NCBI GenBank assembly: GCA_963971425.1
Contig: OZ020518.1
Span: 10,333,989-10,397,988, forward strand
Origin: Bryoerythrophyllum caledonicum
Lineage: Eukaryota; Streptophyta; Bryopsida; Pottiales; Pottiaceae
Direction of reading: 5' to 3'
DNA length: 64,000 bases
In this document: positions 47,656 through 58,894 of the stretch, in pieces
Layout of the letters: each line of letters starts with the position of its first letter
How positions within the stretch are numbered: position 1 is the first letter of the stretch
Notes under the pieces: generated by a model
Database searches by the model: none
What the model was told of the DNA's origin: nothing
The model's input: the letters and a program-made list of their open reading frames with translations, nothing else
Position numbers and translations under genes: made by a program

Positions 47656-48009
47656 CCCTTAAACGACAATTCATGGCCTGGGCGGGCAGCCCGAAATTGG
47701 ATCACGGCATCTTCTGTACTTGGACATCAATGAATAGTGCACTTTTTGAACTTGGGCATCATGAATAAACCAATCAATGATGAGCTTGCAACCTCCTACA
47801 AGGTTATCAACCTACCTACCACAATCCTTTCAAAGCACAAATCACTCATACAAATTGTGATTTGAATTGTAAAATTTCACTTTGTGAATGCATCAAAAGA
47901 AGGTGATTAGAATGATATCAAAAAATAAGTGAAAAGTTGAGTACAGGAAGAGCTACAGAGAAGATTCTGTAGAAACCAAGCCCCTCAGGCTGGCTCTGAT
48001 GTTTAAGGG
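47656..48009. mobile_element. TTAA-flanked MITE, 354 bp
   Basis: TTAA lies at 47652-47655 and 48010-48013. The ends are CCCTTAAACGACA and the complement of TGATGTTTAAGGG. It shares its right TTAA with the next element. Confidence 0.7.
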
Positions 48010-48013
48010 TTAA

Positions 48014-49109
48014 CTCCTCACGGACTATGTTCCACCAAAACCACCCCAAGAATGAGATGAGGCGTTGCAATAGTAAATGAAGCTTTTTATTATTTTCACC
48101 CGTAGGATCTTTAAGCTCAGTACGACAAGAAGACACTCCAATTTTCTTGTAACATTTGACCACACCGATTGTAAGATACATGCATTTGAAGCGTGCTTAT
48201 GATTTTTTCCTTTCCTCCACGGACAAGGCCACAAACTTTGACTCGAGATAATGGCATATTTTTCACTACACATTGCATAAGTTTTATGGATTTATGTTCC
48301 AACTTGTGTTAGGTCATTACACGCTAGAACCACAAGTGATGGAGGTATTTAGGATACGGACTTGCAATGACTTGGGGTATAGAAAGTAGTCATTTACTTA
48401 GGGAAGCAATTTTAGTTGTCAAATATTAAAAAATATTAGATTTAATATCGGAATAGTGGATAGAAAAATTATGCCTTCTTATAGTAGGAGAATCAAATAT
48501 TTTTGGAAAGAAATGAAAGTCCATTTCTATGCGTTTTCAAGTAAAAACAATGAAGGTTGCTAAGAACTTTCCCTCACTGCTACCTGCTTTTAAAAAATGC
48601 ACTATTCTGCTCAATTCTACCACTATTAAGCTCAACAGTACCTTATCTAACTACTCCTAGCTCAAGCTTTTAATGTTTGAAGCACCATAACTTTTTTCCT
48701 TTAAGCTAGAAAGAAGAAAAATATGTCCCCACAAAATAATCCGTATTCCTATTATCACCAAATTTTTTAGAGATTTATGTTTGAATTTTGATTTCAGTAA
48801 CATGCCCAAACTTGATTTGTACCTTCTAAATACAAATTTTCTTTAAAAGACCCGATTTGGAAAATTAACCAGAAAACCAACATACAATGTGAGACGAGGT
48901 CATAGAAAAATCCAGGAGTGCCCAAGACGCACAAGCACCATAAGGCAAACGATTGATAGTAAATCAAATAGCGGAAGAGACAAGCCAATGCAAAGAACGC
49001 CAAATCCAAGGGTAAGTCAAGACAAAACCATGAGGTTGAACGCTCAACCAATAGACATAACCTAAACGTCAATTGGGTTTGAGAGGAAAAATTCTAGTCC
49101 TCTAGGGGG
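48014..49109. mobile_element. TTAA-type MITE, about 1.1 kb
   Basis: It begins CTCCTCACGGACTATG right after the shared TTAA and ends AGTCCTCTAGGGGG. The interior is the reverse complement of 33041-34570 type sequence (for example CCACCAAAACCACCCCAAG). Confidence 0.5.
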
Positions 49110-51110
49110 AAAACTAAAACAACAGAACTAGCTGAGCAAGCTCCCACTCACATGCATTCCATGCACATCGATTGCCTGCTACATCTCCCTCGATTGCAAC
49201 GCTCATTGAATTTGAATATCATCAAGAAGCTCATGGATTTATGTGGAGCCCAAGGTTTATCAAGATGTAGAGAAAGGTGGTTGTCCACCTTTGTTGGAAG
49301 AAAGATCTGAGCAAGCGCCCGTTGGGGGCCTATGCCCACCTAAACCATTGTTCATCCAAAAAGCCGATTGGTCCTTGAGATCACTCTCAGCTGAAAGCAA
49401 ATCTTGGAAACCAAGGAACTCATTAGCCCCGTTATTGTCAGCCTTTGCCTCAATATCTGCCATATTGACTGCCAACACTCCTTCGGACTGCTAAGAGGGT
49501 AAGTGAAGAGGAGGTCGTTGAGCCATCCAGCAGCAAAGCTGCGACATAGCACTTTTGAACGCCTCAAATTTATTAGCGGAGTCCCTGGATAAAAAAATCC
49601 TTATGGAGGTTAATATCCATTTGACCCAAACTCCTCTTTTTCAAAAAACATTACCCTTGCCTATGAATCCAAAAAATTGCTTTCCTTCTTTTGTTGTTCA
49701 AAAGACTTGTGTTTGTGGCCATTGTAATGGATGAGCTCACGCCAAATACCCCTGTCCGCTTGAACTGTAAGCTGCCATGCCCTTGAAGAGAGCAATCCCA
49801 ACGTAGAAGCCCTCATTACAAAGATCAAATCCGCATTTTTGACACTATAGTTCCCAGATAAGGCATGTTCTTAAAACCTCCCAAAGATGGTCAATGCTAG
49901 TCAAATGGACCTTCTTCTTGCTTTGATGGACCAGAGGTTTTGCAACACTATAGGTTGTCCCGGTCTTGCACTTGCAACACCTACCGACTGACCCTGATTA
50001 GAGGGCAGGTCATCTTTGCTTGAAAGTACCTCCCACCAAATTTGCAACTTGGACTCTAAGACAACCAACTACAGGATTTTCGACGCTCTCCCATACCTCC
50101 TCTACTAATGGGCAATGAAAGAAAGAATGCCATGGGTCTCATGGGCCTAGAGCAAGCATAGATTGCACACGCCATCATTGCTCGACATATCGTTCTCTTT
50201 ATTCCATGCCGCAAATGGAAGCCCTCCCTGACATATTAACCAAACCATTGTAGAATCAACACATCCTACATATTGGTGTTGAATTTCTTTATTTAAATAG
50301 AGTTAAGGCCCTTGTTTTGGAGAACTTGGAAAGTTGACCTTGCTTGTTGTTGAGGATCTTCTACCTTCCCTTAGTGGAGTAGGCAAACAAAATTATTAGC
50401 GAAGTTAATGTGACAAGTCCTGATTGATTTCCATTCTTTCACATCAAGCTCCACGTCCCCAACTTTACTGTGCTAAGAAGCGTAGATATACGAATCCGCC
50501 AAGGGATTCCCTGTAAGGTTAAAGTCGCAAAAAGGTTCATTGGAGCTAAGAAGAATAATTCTTGCCCTGGCCAACTACCAAAGAGGCAGTTGAAGCGGCT
50601 TGTTGCATGAGGTCTTTTGGAGTTGCTTAGTGTTGTTCAGCCTCAAATAAACGTGCACGAAGTTCACTCCCTTAGATGACAATATGGTAAACTTCCTTGT
50701 GGAGGAGGCTTTGTGGCTTGTTGGTGGTCCACCAACCCTTTTCCTCAGCAACGTCATGAAGGGACATATCTTGGGGAATTGACTACCAAACCCCTTACTG
50801 AAAGAGACGCATTGTTTCTCAAACCAATATGTGGACAAAATTTTGCATGATCCACTCAAAGATCATGTGTAGGCTCCTACAAATGTTTGATCTAGAATAC
50901 ACTTGTCAGACCATCTTCTCAAGATGGCTGCTTGACGTCTCTCCACCTTTAGCCTTGCAGATTCTTGATGAAGGCATTGTAGGAAATGGATTAGCAAACG
51001 ACCTTCACTCTATTGTCAAGTGCGATATCAGTGCTGCCTGACCAGACTCGTAACCAGAGAGCCCAAATACCTCTCCATAGGGGGCTGCCACTATCCAACA
51101 TGGTCTTGGC
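49110..51110 (-). pseudogene. Degraded LINE (reverse transcriptase/zf-RVT end)
   Basis: The minus strand carries the zinc-binding reverse transcriptase tail seen in plant L1-type LINEs: GGLPFAAWNKEN, then C-N-L-C near 50190-50160, then in another frame HSFFHCPLVEEVWES at about 50130-50085. To its right are W-rich fragments (LWRGIWALWLRVW near 51080) typical of the stretch before it. At least one stop (TAG after CNLCLL) and a frame change lie between the Cys pair and the His/Cys pair. The 3' end is not identified. This LINE type differs from the RLE LINE at 1-921. Confidence 0.55.
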
Positions 51111-51349
51111 TGTCATAAACCACTCAACCAAGGAAGCCCAAGTACTATGGTCCTTGCATGTACAAATTGTTGATTAAAGGTTAAAGAATTTATTATAAGA
51201 GATGTAATCTAGTCATGTTTATTTTAGGTGCGACTTGAAAAAACATCACTTATTCTCTATATTCAAGTACAAATAATACGAGTGCATTGAAGTGTCTTTG
51301 GAATTCCCGACCTTCCTTACAATGAAATAAAGTTTTCACTTCCGATTTT
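51111..51349. other. Intergenic, nothing recognised
   Basis: Short AT-rich spacer between the LINE remnant and the next MITE. Confidence 0.4.
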
Positions 51350-51353
51350 TTAA

Positions 51354-52140
51354 TCCTTTAGTGCCAAGGTCATATTTCTCCAAAATCAAGATGTGCTTTG
51401 GTTTTTTTCTTTGAATTAATTATGGAAATATATCATGCCTAATTTTTGTATCCAACATTGCAAATTGAGCTCAAACCACGATATAAACTTTGGGAAAATT
51501 TGCACAACATCCAATGGTCGATAGAAAAGATTATAGTGTTTAAAGTTACCGTATACTAGTGATGAAAATTATGGACTTTGCAGGAAATACTACTTTATCC
51601 ATCAATGGATTCTTACAATTTTTTGTACTTTGAATGAAAGAGGTTCACATGAGCACTAGGTCAATGCCTTCGCATTGACATATCATATGTAAAGAAAACA
51701 TTTATACATGATTATTGATGTTTTTTAAACTTTTGTTTACTTGATTGTGTACGAAAATGTTCCTAGCTAATACAAATTAAAAACGGAAGTTTTGTATGCA
51801 ATGAGAGAGATCAACAATCACAAAACCATGAAGAATCTCTTAAAGACAAATTTCAATCAAAATTTAAGACCAAAATCATTTTGCATGTGTATGAAATATA
51901 AAATAGTAGGCAACATGGTATTCATTGTATTTCAGTGTATTTGGTGTATTTTGTGTTAAGTTCCTAACTTTTCCATGAATTATATGACTCCAAATGGTGA
52001 TTTGATTTTTGTAGAGTGTACGCGTAATGTGTGTGCAAATCTAAACTTCAAATTTCCGAACCTAATTCCTCATGGATTTCATGCAAATTGAGTTTTAATA
52101 CCTCCAAAGTCCCATTTCGGGTCTCATGGGCACTAAAGGG
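51354..52140. mobile_element. TTAA-flanked MITE, 787 bp, second terminal type
   Basis: TTAA lies at 51350-51353 and 52141-52144. The ends TCCTTTAGTGCC and CCCTTTAGTGCC (complement) are inverted. They differ from the CCCCTAAAG type but keep the TTAA preference. Confidence 0.7.
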
Positions 52141-52173
52141 TTAAAAAAAAAACCCGTGGCTCCCGCTTCAATA

Positions 52174-52345
52174 AGCAAACGCACATGAGTGCGGTGGGGG
52201 TGGCTTGTGACCCCCATCTCGTCCCTGGAATCCCGAATCGGGACTCAGGGGAGCTGATGGGTTCATCCCGGCAGGCTAAAGGGGTCCAGGTCGAGGTCCA
52301 GATGGGGGTGGTAAGCCACCTCCACCGCACTCATGTGCGTTTGCT
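52174..52345. mobile_element. Foldback MITE, 172 bp, TA duplication
   Basis: Inverted arms of about 46 bases start AGCAAACGCACATGAGTGCG and include GGTGGCTT and CCCCCATCT on both sides, with few mismatches. The flanking dinucleotides are TA (52172-52173 and 52346-52347). It would fold into a long stable hairpin, so it is a candidate small-RNA source. Confidence 0.75.
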
Positions 52346-52491
52346 TAATATTGTGCCCATGCTAACAAATATTATTGTATGTAATGCAAGCCACAACAAT
52401 AATGAAAACTTACAACAGCTTTGGAATAGAAACAAGTTTGCGTACAATAAACACAAAGTAATGTCAACTATCACCACAGTTTGTAGTATAA

Positions 52492-52834
52492 GATAAGCCT
52501 CCCCAAAACCAACAAAAAACCCATAGCCAACGCCTATAAAATTGGGATATATCCAACCCTCTTCCATCCCATTACCTCCAACTGAGCTCCAAATGGAGGT
52601 TTGCTATTAGTCAAGACCCTTACTTTTGGTCGTTGGTTATGGGGAGTACCTACTGCTGGCCACCCACTAAACATGACTGCACATTTTGAAAATTCATAAC
52701 TAATTCAGTTTTCATCGGAAAAACATGAAATCACTAGGGTTGGAATTGTAATTCTATTGGCTATCACTGAAAAATAATACTATAATTATCTCCTCTCTCC
52801 ATATATGCACATTCGGTTTAAGGGGGGCTTACCT
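52492..52834. repeat. Repeat family R1, copy 2 (empty site for the MITE at 23297)
   Basis: It matches copy 1 in reverse orientation without the 631-bp insert. The ends AAGCCTCCCC and GGGGGGCTT are inverted. Confidence 0.75.
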
Positions 52835-53460
52835 TAGTATGAGAACGATACACTAAATCTAGATCTTGCAGTTTAAACGAAGATCATTTTATCAGTGTAT
52901 TTTTCCACCCGCAGTACATGTTATAAAGAGAAGAAACCTGAACATGAGTCTGACTTTTTGTAAAACCTGAACATGAGTCTGACTTTTTGTAAAACCAGAT
53001 CACTCAGTTCTAATCAGAGAAAGTGCAATTGATCAATAGAACATGATTGCATCCAACTAAAAAACTAAAAAATCTGATTTTCCAAAACTTCAAATGAAAG
53101 TGAGAAGAAGACCACCAAAGTAGGTTACGGTGTTGTCAGGCGTTGACAAGATCGTCATGTCGTGCTTGAATCAAGGAGGGGGCGGAAGTTGCTGCTGAAT
53201 CTGGGGCCGGCAACTGCAACCTCACCACACGATCATGTCCTTCACACAAAAATATCAGTCATGTCAAGGAAAGTAGGAGCACAATCACTGCAGCACTGCC
53301 TCTCGTCCTCTCAACATGTGCACTACCCATACACCTCCCAGGCCCTCAATATGATCGATGTACACCCCTTTTCCAGACTTTTCTAATGCGTTGCAAGCAC
53401 TTTCCAACTATTTCACTTATCAACTATTCACGTCAGAAGAACACTCTGCTTTTCTGACGT
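52835..53460. other. Intergenic, no gene recognised
   Basis: It has a short local duplication (AACCTGAACATGAGTCTGAC twice at about 52936-52995) and no credible coding frame. Confidence 0.4.
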
Positions 53461-54180
53461 TTTTTTCCCGAAGAGATTGCGTCTAAAAGCGAGGAGTTCG
53501 ATTCTGTAGGTTAGTAGGAAGATGAAGGCTGTGATGTCGAAGGAACTTGGTCTCAGATCGGTTCATTGCCATCATTGCAGAAAACCGGGCTCTTATCCCT
53601 GTGAGGACGACGAGCCCAGTGGCTAGTCAAGTATATGGCTGAATTGTACATAGCCATAGTTCAATTCAGCCGGCCAAAACCACATCGGAACACTTGAATG
53701 TGGACACACGAGGGTCGCAGGGTTGATTCAAACAGTCTTGCAGTGAGACATTTGCTGCTACTCTCCAAAAATAGCTACAGCTATGCCCGTCCGAGACATC
53801 TGTTGCTGCTCTCCAAAAAAAAAATCCGAAGAGACTATGTCTGGAAGTGAGGAGTTCGATTATGTAGGTTAATAGGAAGATGAAGGTTGTGATGTTGAAG
53901 GAACTTGGTTTCAGATAAGTTCATTGCTAGCATTGCAGAAAACCGGCCTCTTAGTCATGAAAGGACGACAAGCCCCAATGGCTGGTCAAGTATATGGTTG
54001 AATTGTACATAGCCACAATTCAATTCAGCCGGCCAAAACCACATCGGGAAATTCGAATGTGGACACACGAGGATCGCAAGGTTGATTCAAATGGTCCTCT
54101 GGTGAGACTTTTGCTACTACTCTCCAAAAATAGCTACTGCTACTCTCCAAAAATAGCTACAGCTATGGAAAATAGCTACA
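53461..54180. repeat. Tandem duplication, 358-bp unit
   Basis: GAAGAGATTGCGTCTAAAAG at about 53470 and its diverged copy at about 53828 start two units that align through GAGGAGTTCGATT, GAAAACCGG, CAATTCAGCCGGCCAAAACC and GGTTGATTCAAA. Each unit contains an inverted repeat around GTACATAGCC. The second unit ends in extra copies of ATAGCTACAGCTATG-type sequence. No frame is conserved between the units. Confidence 0.8.
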
Positions 54181-55137
54181 GCTATGGCCGTCCAGTTTGG
54201 GCTGGCTCGTCCTTCTAGGGTTGATGAGTACTGTGTGGAAGGGACATGGGTTATGTGACCTCTTCGTCCAGTTCTACACATGTCAATTTGGGTTTTGAGC
54301 CTCTTTGTCCGGTTTTATCATTGTTGAATTGGAGGTTGGAGCCTAGGGCCAACCTTTCAGAAATTCTGGGGCGCTCTTGCGAGCACCGCAGGGGGGTTGG
54401 AAATAGTTTTCAACCAGCAATTGACGCGTCTCGGTATAACCTCACTAACTGCGTCATTGCCCCAAGCGCAAAGATGGTCTCGATAATCTTCATCACGAGA
54501 TTATGTACCACAAGCTTGCGCAACCGCTGGCAATCGTTAAGGGGTTATTCTCTCACATACCAATATCTTCATTCTTGTGCCCTACTGGTTCAAAATTTGG
54601 TAACAGAATTAGGATGCAGTTCCATCTCAGAGGAAGTTGTCATTCAAGATGTACTGGTGAGCAGTAGCTTTGCAGTGAAAGTTGCAGCATTGTACTATAC
54701 TGTACATTCGCTGCTTTTGTCATGAAGCTTTGCAATGGTTTCCTAGAAGAAGTTGAACGGCTTTGAGTGTGCAACGAGCTGAGCAGTTGTAAAACTTTTG
54801 TAGGCGATTAGCTCATTGAGATTTCCTTCGATATGCTCCTGTAAGGTTGAATTCGAAAGCGCCTGATTGTGCTCTTCCTGTTTGAAACCAATATTCACAC
54901 ACAATTCGAGTCCGTCGCATTACTGCATTAGCCCCAAAACAATCATCGAAGGCCTGGTAACACAACGCCAGTTTCCAACATTCAAAAACAGTTTTCTTAT
55001 CAAGATGGTGTAGGAGTCGAGGTGACAAAACATGTGCTGCCCTTTAAGCTTTGCAGTTTTCCAGCTTACAAGATCCCTCCAGGGCTGTCAACAACACTCC
55101 AGAATGTACACTCTACACTGGCCACACGCTATAGACA
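54181..55137. other. 3' flank of the PLD gene
   Basis: The right part probably holds the PLD 3' UTR. A plus-strand frame at 54246-54725 (159 codons) has no recognisable domain, and I do not call it a gene. Confidence 0.4.
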
Positions 55138-57755
55138 TTAAGTGGTGAGGATGGGCGGCAGCGAGTCCGACTTGGTGCCCAAAATCGGCGCCTGGGTGTC
55201 CGGGAAATGCTCCAACCCGGGAATGTTGGAGACGGTTCCGTCGTCGTTCACTACGATCGGGTACGAGCATAGGTGGCCAGGCATGTCCACCACCTCCTCG
55301 CCCGCGAACATGCTCCAATATTTGTCACCGATCTCGTTCACCATGCGCACGCAGTCCAGGCTATGCGGCTGCAGGAACGCGTTGTCCAGCTTCCCAATGT
55401 GCTCGTACCACAGGCCCATGCGGAACCCGTGGACGTGCGAGCGCGGCGGCCGGTCGATCGCCAGGTGGTACGGTTGGTACGCGCCGATCGCGATCTCCGA
55501 GTCGCGAGCGCCGTCCAGAGAGCGCTGGTTGATATTCGCGGACCCGATGATGGTGTACTCATCGTCCACTGCACAATGAGAGCAGAACATGTCAGAAATG
55601 AGAGCTTGAATGCCATCTGGTCAACAAAAACGAAGAATGAGAATTTTGGAGCTCACCGATTATGAACTTGGAGTGCACGTAGATCATGAAGCGGCGGTGA
55701 TCCTGCGCAGACTTGTAGTTGCTGCCCTCCTCGGGGCTCTCAGTGGGCTGAAACTCGCCCTCCACCTTGGTCTCGCGATTCGCAAGACAGAAGAAAGTGA
55801 GGTAATCCCTGGGGCTCTGATCGTCGATCCCCTGCGCCCGAAGCGCGGCCGCGATCTGGGTGTACATCATCTCCATGGTCTTCTTCTGCCAGTCGAGAAT
55901 AGCTTGCACGGAGCCGCTCTCGGGGATACCCTCGGGCCACATAGGCACCACGACGTAGACCGTGAAGCGCTCGCCATCCTCGATTTTGCTCACGATCTTG
56001 CGCGTGAGCTCCATCGGGATGAGATGGAACGCGCCCGCGTTCTGGTCCTCCGCCCACGCGTACGAGCTCCCCAGGAAGTACTGGTTCTCGATGTAGATGA
56101 AGTCCTTGGCACGCCGAATCGCGTTGATGTACGCATCCTGGATGCTGCGGTCGATTGTGTTGTCTTTCCCACTCGTGAGGCCCGCTCTTGCGATCATCTC
56201 GGGTTCCTCGGGAAATCCAAACGCCGCACCTGCGTCGATGGAGCGGAAGAGCTGAACGTTCCAGGTATCAGGGTCGTCTTCCTCCGCGACGGCGGAAGGT
56301 GGGTCGAGGTTGTCGATGTCTTTGATCGGGAGGAGCTTCTCAGGATCAGCTTGTTTTTGCCATCTCTGCTCGAAGTTCCAGAGCACGTCCCATGCAACGG
56401 GGCCTTCGATGCGGGAGTGGATGTCGTGCCAGGGCTCCCTAGGGCCGCCCTTCGTTTGCGCAGCGTCGGGGTAATTCGGTTGGTGGAAGTCGTTCATGTT
56501 GAGATCGTTCAAAGTGCGGAAGAGCGAGTGGTGCTGGTTATCGAACCTGCCGTCACAGAGATCAATCCCGCCCACGAAGCTGACGATGCGGCGGCGGCCG
56601 TTGTCTGCGCCTGGAAGCGGCGCGTCCACGCAGATGATCTTCTGGTGGTGCGTGAACATGGTGCCGATGGTGAAGCCCTGGACCGCACTGAGGCTGTCGT
56701 CCGGGTTGCGCGGGCAGAGATGGCAGTTCACCTGCGAGTCCGCGAAGAATTTCTCTGTGTCCTCGTCGTGGGTCGCCATGAGCCCGTCGCGCTTGAACAC
56801 CTCGATGGACGTCTTGTCGTCCCAGACGAGCATGTTCACGCGTACACCCTCAGCAGCCTTCTTCTTGAGGAGCTCCCCAAGCGTGACGCCCTCGCTGCCC
56901 GGGATCGGCCGCCGCGGATCGCGCACCAGCAGAATCTCGCAGTAAACAGACCACCCCGTGATGTAGATCACATGCTGCGCGTCGTTTATCGCGTTGAAGA
57001 CGTCCTCCCAGAGACGCGTCGGTTGGCGCAGCTGGCCGCCGGCCTGGTGGATCGGGGGCAGGAAATCCTCGTCCATGTGTGAGTCCTGATAGAGCGTCAC
57101 CTTGCAGCCCTTGCGCTGCGGGAAGTAGCAGTAGGGCACACCCTTGTAGCGCGGATCCAAAACGCCCAGCCCCCAGTGCGGGTCATGCTGGGCGTCAAAG
57201 AACTGCAGCCGGAAGTGCACCTGGCTATCGTTGATCTGCTCGTCGCCCTTGTAGAGCTGGTACCAGTCGTCTACGGGCTCGCCCGACAGCAGGCTCTCGG
57301 TCGGCACCTTCGCTCGCCCGATCACCACTGTGCCGATGATGGCCCCGTCCTTGACTGACACCGTCAGCTCGGAGACGTTGTGGCAGCAATAGATGCGGAA
57401 GGACTCGTTCCACTGCGGCTCGCCCTTGCTCTCAGACAGCACGCGCGTGCGCCCCACTCGGGTTGAATCCAGGTCCACGGTCGCGTAGTACTTGCTGTCT
57501 CCGGCGATCGCATCTGTGGCCGCGCCAAAGACCTGCATGCCCAATGTGGCAAGTAAATCAGCACACAAAGATACATCGTAAGCTGCTACTCAGATCTACC
57601 AATGCGGGAGATCAGTCAAGCAGAAAAAGTTCTACACCTCCCCTACTCACCGATGAAAAGAATCCTCCTCCTCCGTGTCTACGATTCGGCGACGCGATGG
57701 CTTTGCCCCCATAGATCGTCACGTGCAACGTTCCGTGCAACAGAGACTTCGCCAT
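55138..57755 (-). CDS. PLDA: Phospholipase D, alpha group (C2-PLD)
   Basis: This enzyme hydrolyses phosphatidylcholine and related lipids to phosphatidic acid, a stress and ABA signal; it moves from cytosol to membranes with calcium. Three coding exons: 57755-57651, 57532-55657, 55568-55138, joined by GT-AG introns, giving 803 residues (Arabidopsis PLDalpha1 has about 810). The start [17 protein letters not shown] is the canonical alpha-type N-terminus and opens the C2 domain (about 1-150). The first catalytic HKD motif is HHQKIICVD (about residue 329). The second, HSKFIIVDDE (about 654), is split by intron 2 (codon GTG divided G|TG). [22 protein letters not shown] and the C-terminal [15 protein letters not shown] are typical. 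All key residues are present. The coding DNA is GC-rich compared with its surroundings, which leaves long open frames on the other strand that are not genes. Confidence 0.97.
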
Positions 57756-57768
57756 GGTTGTAGAAACT

Positions 57769-58262
57769 CTGCATTAATCACAGGTTCAGCGAATGTCACC
57801 ACTAGAAACACGGAACAACACCCGACTATATCGTAAACAAGCATCCGATCGCTAGCTTCCGGACTCGAAAGAGAGCGGCCTAGTCCGCGCTGCCATTAGT
57901 TCAAACGCCGCTAGATCGCAAGCCTAGGCAACGAATCTAGATAGTGCAACCCGAATGTTTTACTCTGTTCTAAGACATACGAAGTCACGCCTCAAAACGG
58001 TCGAATCCACACCCAAAACACACGCAAAGCAAAGAATAACCCAAATAATCAAACCAAAGAAAAACCCAGATCTGCTCAACCCCTCTCAAAGCAGAAACAA
58101 ACCAAACCCCAGGCAGCTACCCGTATCAAAGCAGAACGAACACGCCACACGTTCGATCGACACGCCAGATCCTCGAGCACCGCCCCCAGAAACAGGCACC
58201 ACCCTCGACTAGAGACACTGAGACATCGATATCAAACCCCAGAGGACTGTAAGCATACGTAC
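57769..58262 (-). other. Intron in the 5' leader of PLD
   Basis: On the minus strand CAG|GTACGT at 58263/58262 is a strong donor and TTAATGCAG|AG at 57769/57768 a good acceptor, 12 bases before the ATG at 57755. The intron is 494 bp. Leader introns are known from plant PLD-alpha genes and often raise expression; that role here is inferred. Confidence 0.6.
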
Positions 58263-58480
58263 CTGATCCTGGGATGAGCTTTCTCAGCTAGGAAGCGTGG
58301 AGAGTCCTCCCGGCGCAGTGAGGTCCTGGAGCGAACGGGGAGGAACTAGCGTGGGGACGAGGAGGAGCCTGTGGAGATATCGAGAGGCAGTAGCACGGAT
58401 CTGGAGTGGACGAGGAGTGCGAGGAGTCGGTGGTGGTGGTGGTGGCGGAGGCGCAGGTGGAGAGGCAGGGAAGAGCCAGG

Positions 58481-58485
58481 ATATA
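58481..58485 (-). promoter_or_regulatory. Possible TATA box of PLD
   Basis: CCCTATATCC on the minus strand lies about 220 bases before the leader intron donor, followed by GC- and GGT-rich sequence with a (GGT)n run at about 58430-58446. The position suits a start near 58450; this is an inference from spacing only. Confidence 0.3.
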
Positions 58486-58704
58486 GGGGCCAGTATACCG
58501 GTGCCGAGGTGTCAAGGTGATGCGATGCGAGGAGAGCGCGTCGCGGGCAGCTTTGATTCGGTCGCGGCAGCTGCACCTCCCCCGGTGCGTTCCGATGTGA
58601 GTTTTTGCTAATTATGTAAATTCTAGTGAGGGTGTTCTAATTAGTGAAAGTGCTTACTACTTGTTCCTCTATTTCTAGGATACATAAGGTTGGAACAAGG
58701 AATG

Positions 58705-58894
58705 CTATCTTGTGAGCGGTTAATGGTGAGCGGTGAGCATTGAGCAATCAATTTTAGGGCTTAGGGTTTAGGGTTTATGATTTAGTGATAGGCAACACTT
58801 TCATACTTTTTAAGAGAAATACAAAGTTTTTTTTTTTACGATTTAGTTTTCACTTTGAGCTCACCGCTCATTGTTCCCCGCTTACAAGATAGTG
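58705..58894. repeat. Inverted-repeat element with a telomere-like core
   Basis: CTATCTTGTGAGCGG at the left and its near complement CCGCTTACAAGATAG at the right frame about 190 bases. Inside is a short TTTAGGG run (58761-58777), which is the plant telomere motif but only about 2.5 units long. Confidence 0.5.

Noticed and set aside
54246-54725. A 159-codon protein gene
   Set aside because: No recognisable domain or promoter; it lies in the 3' flank of PLD.
55610-57082. A 490-codon plus-strand open frame
   Set aside because: It lies wholly antisense to the PLD exon; the GC-rich third positions of PLD create it. No domain is recognisable.
58761-58777. Interstitial telomere
   Set aside because: Only about 2.5 TTTAGGG units inside a small inverted-repeat element; too short to mean a chromosome-end remnant.
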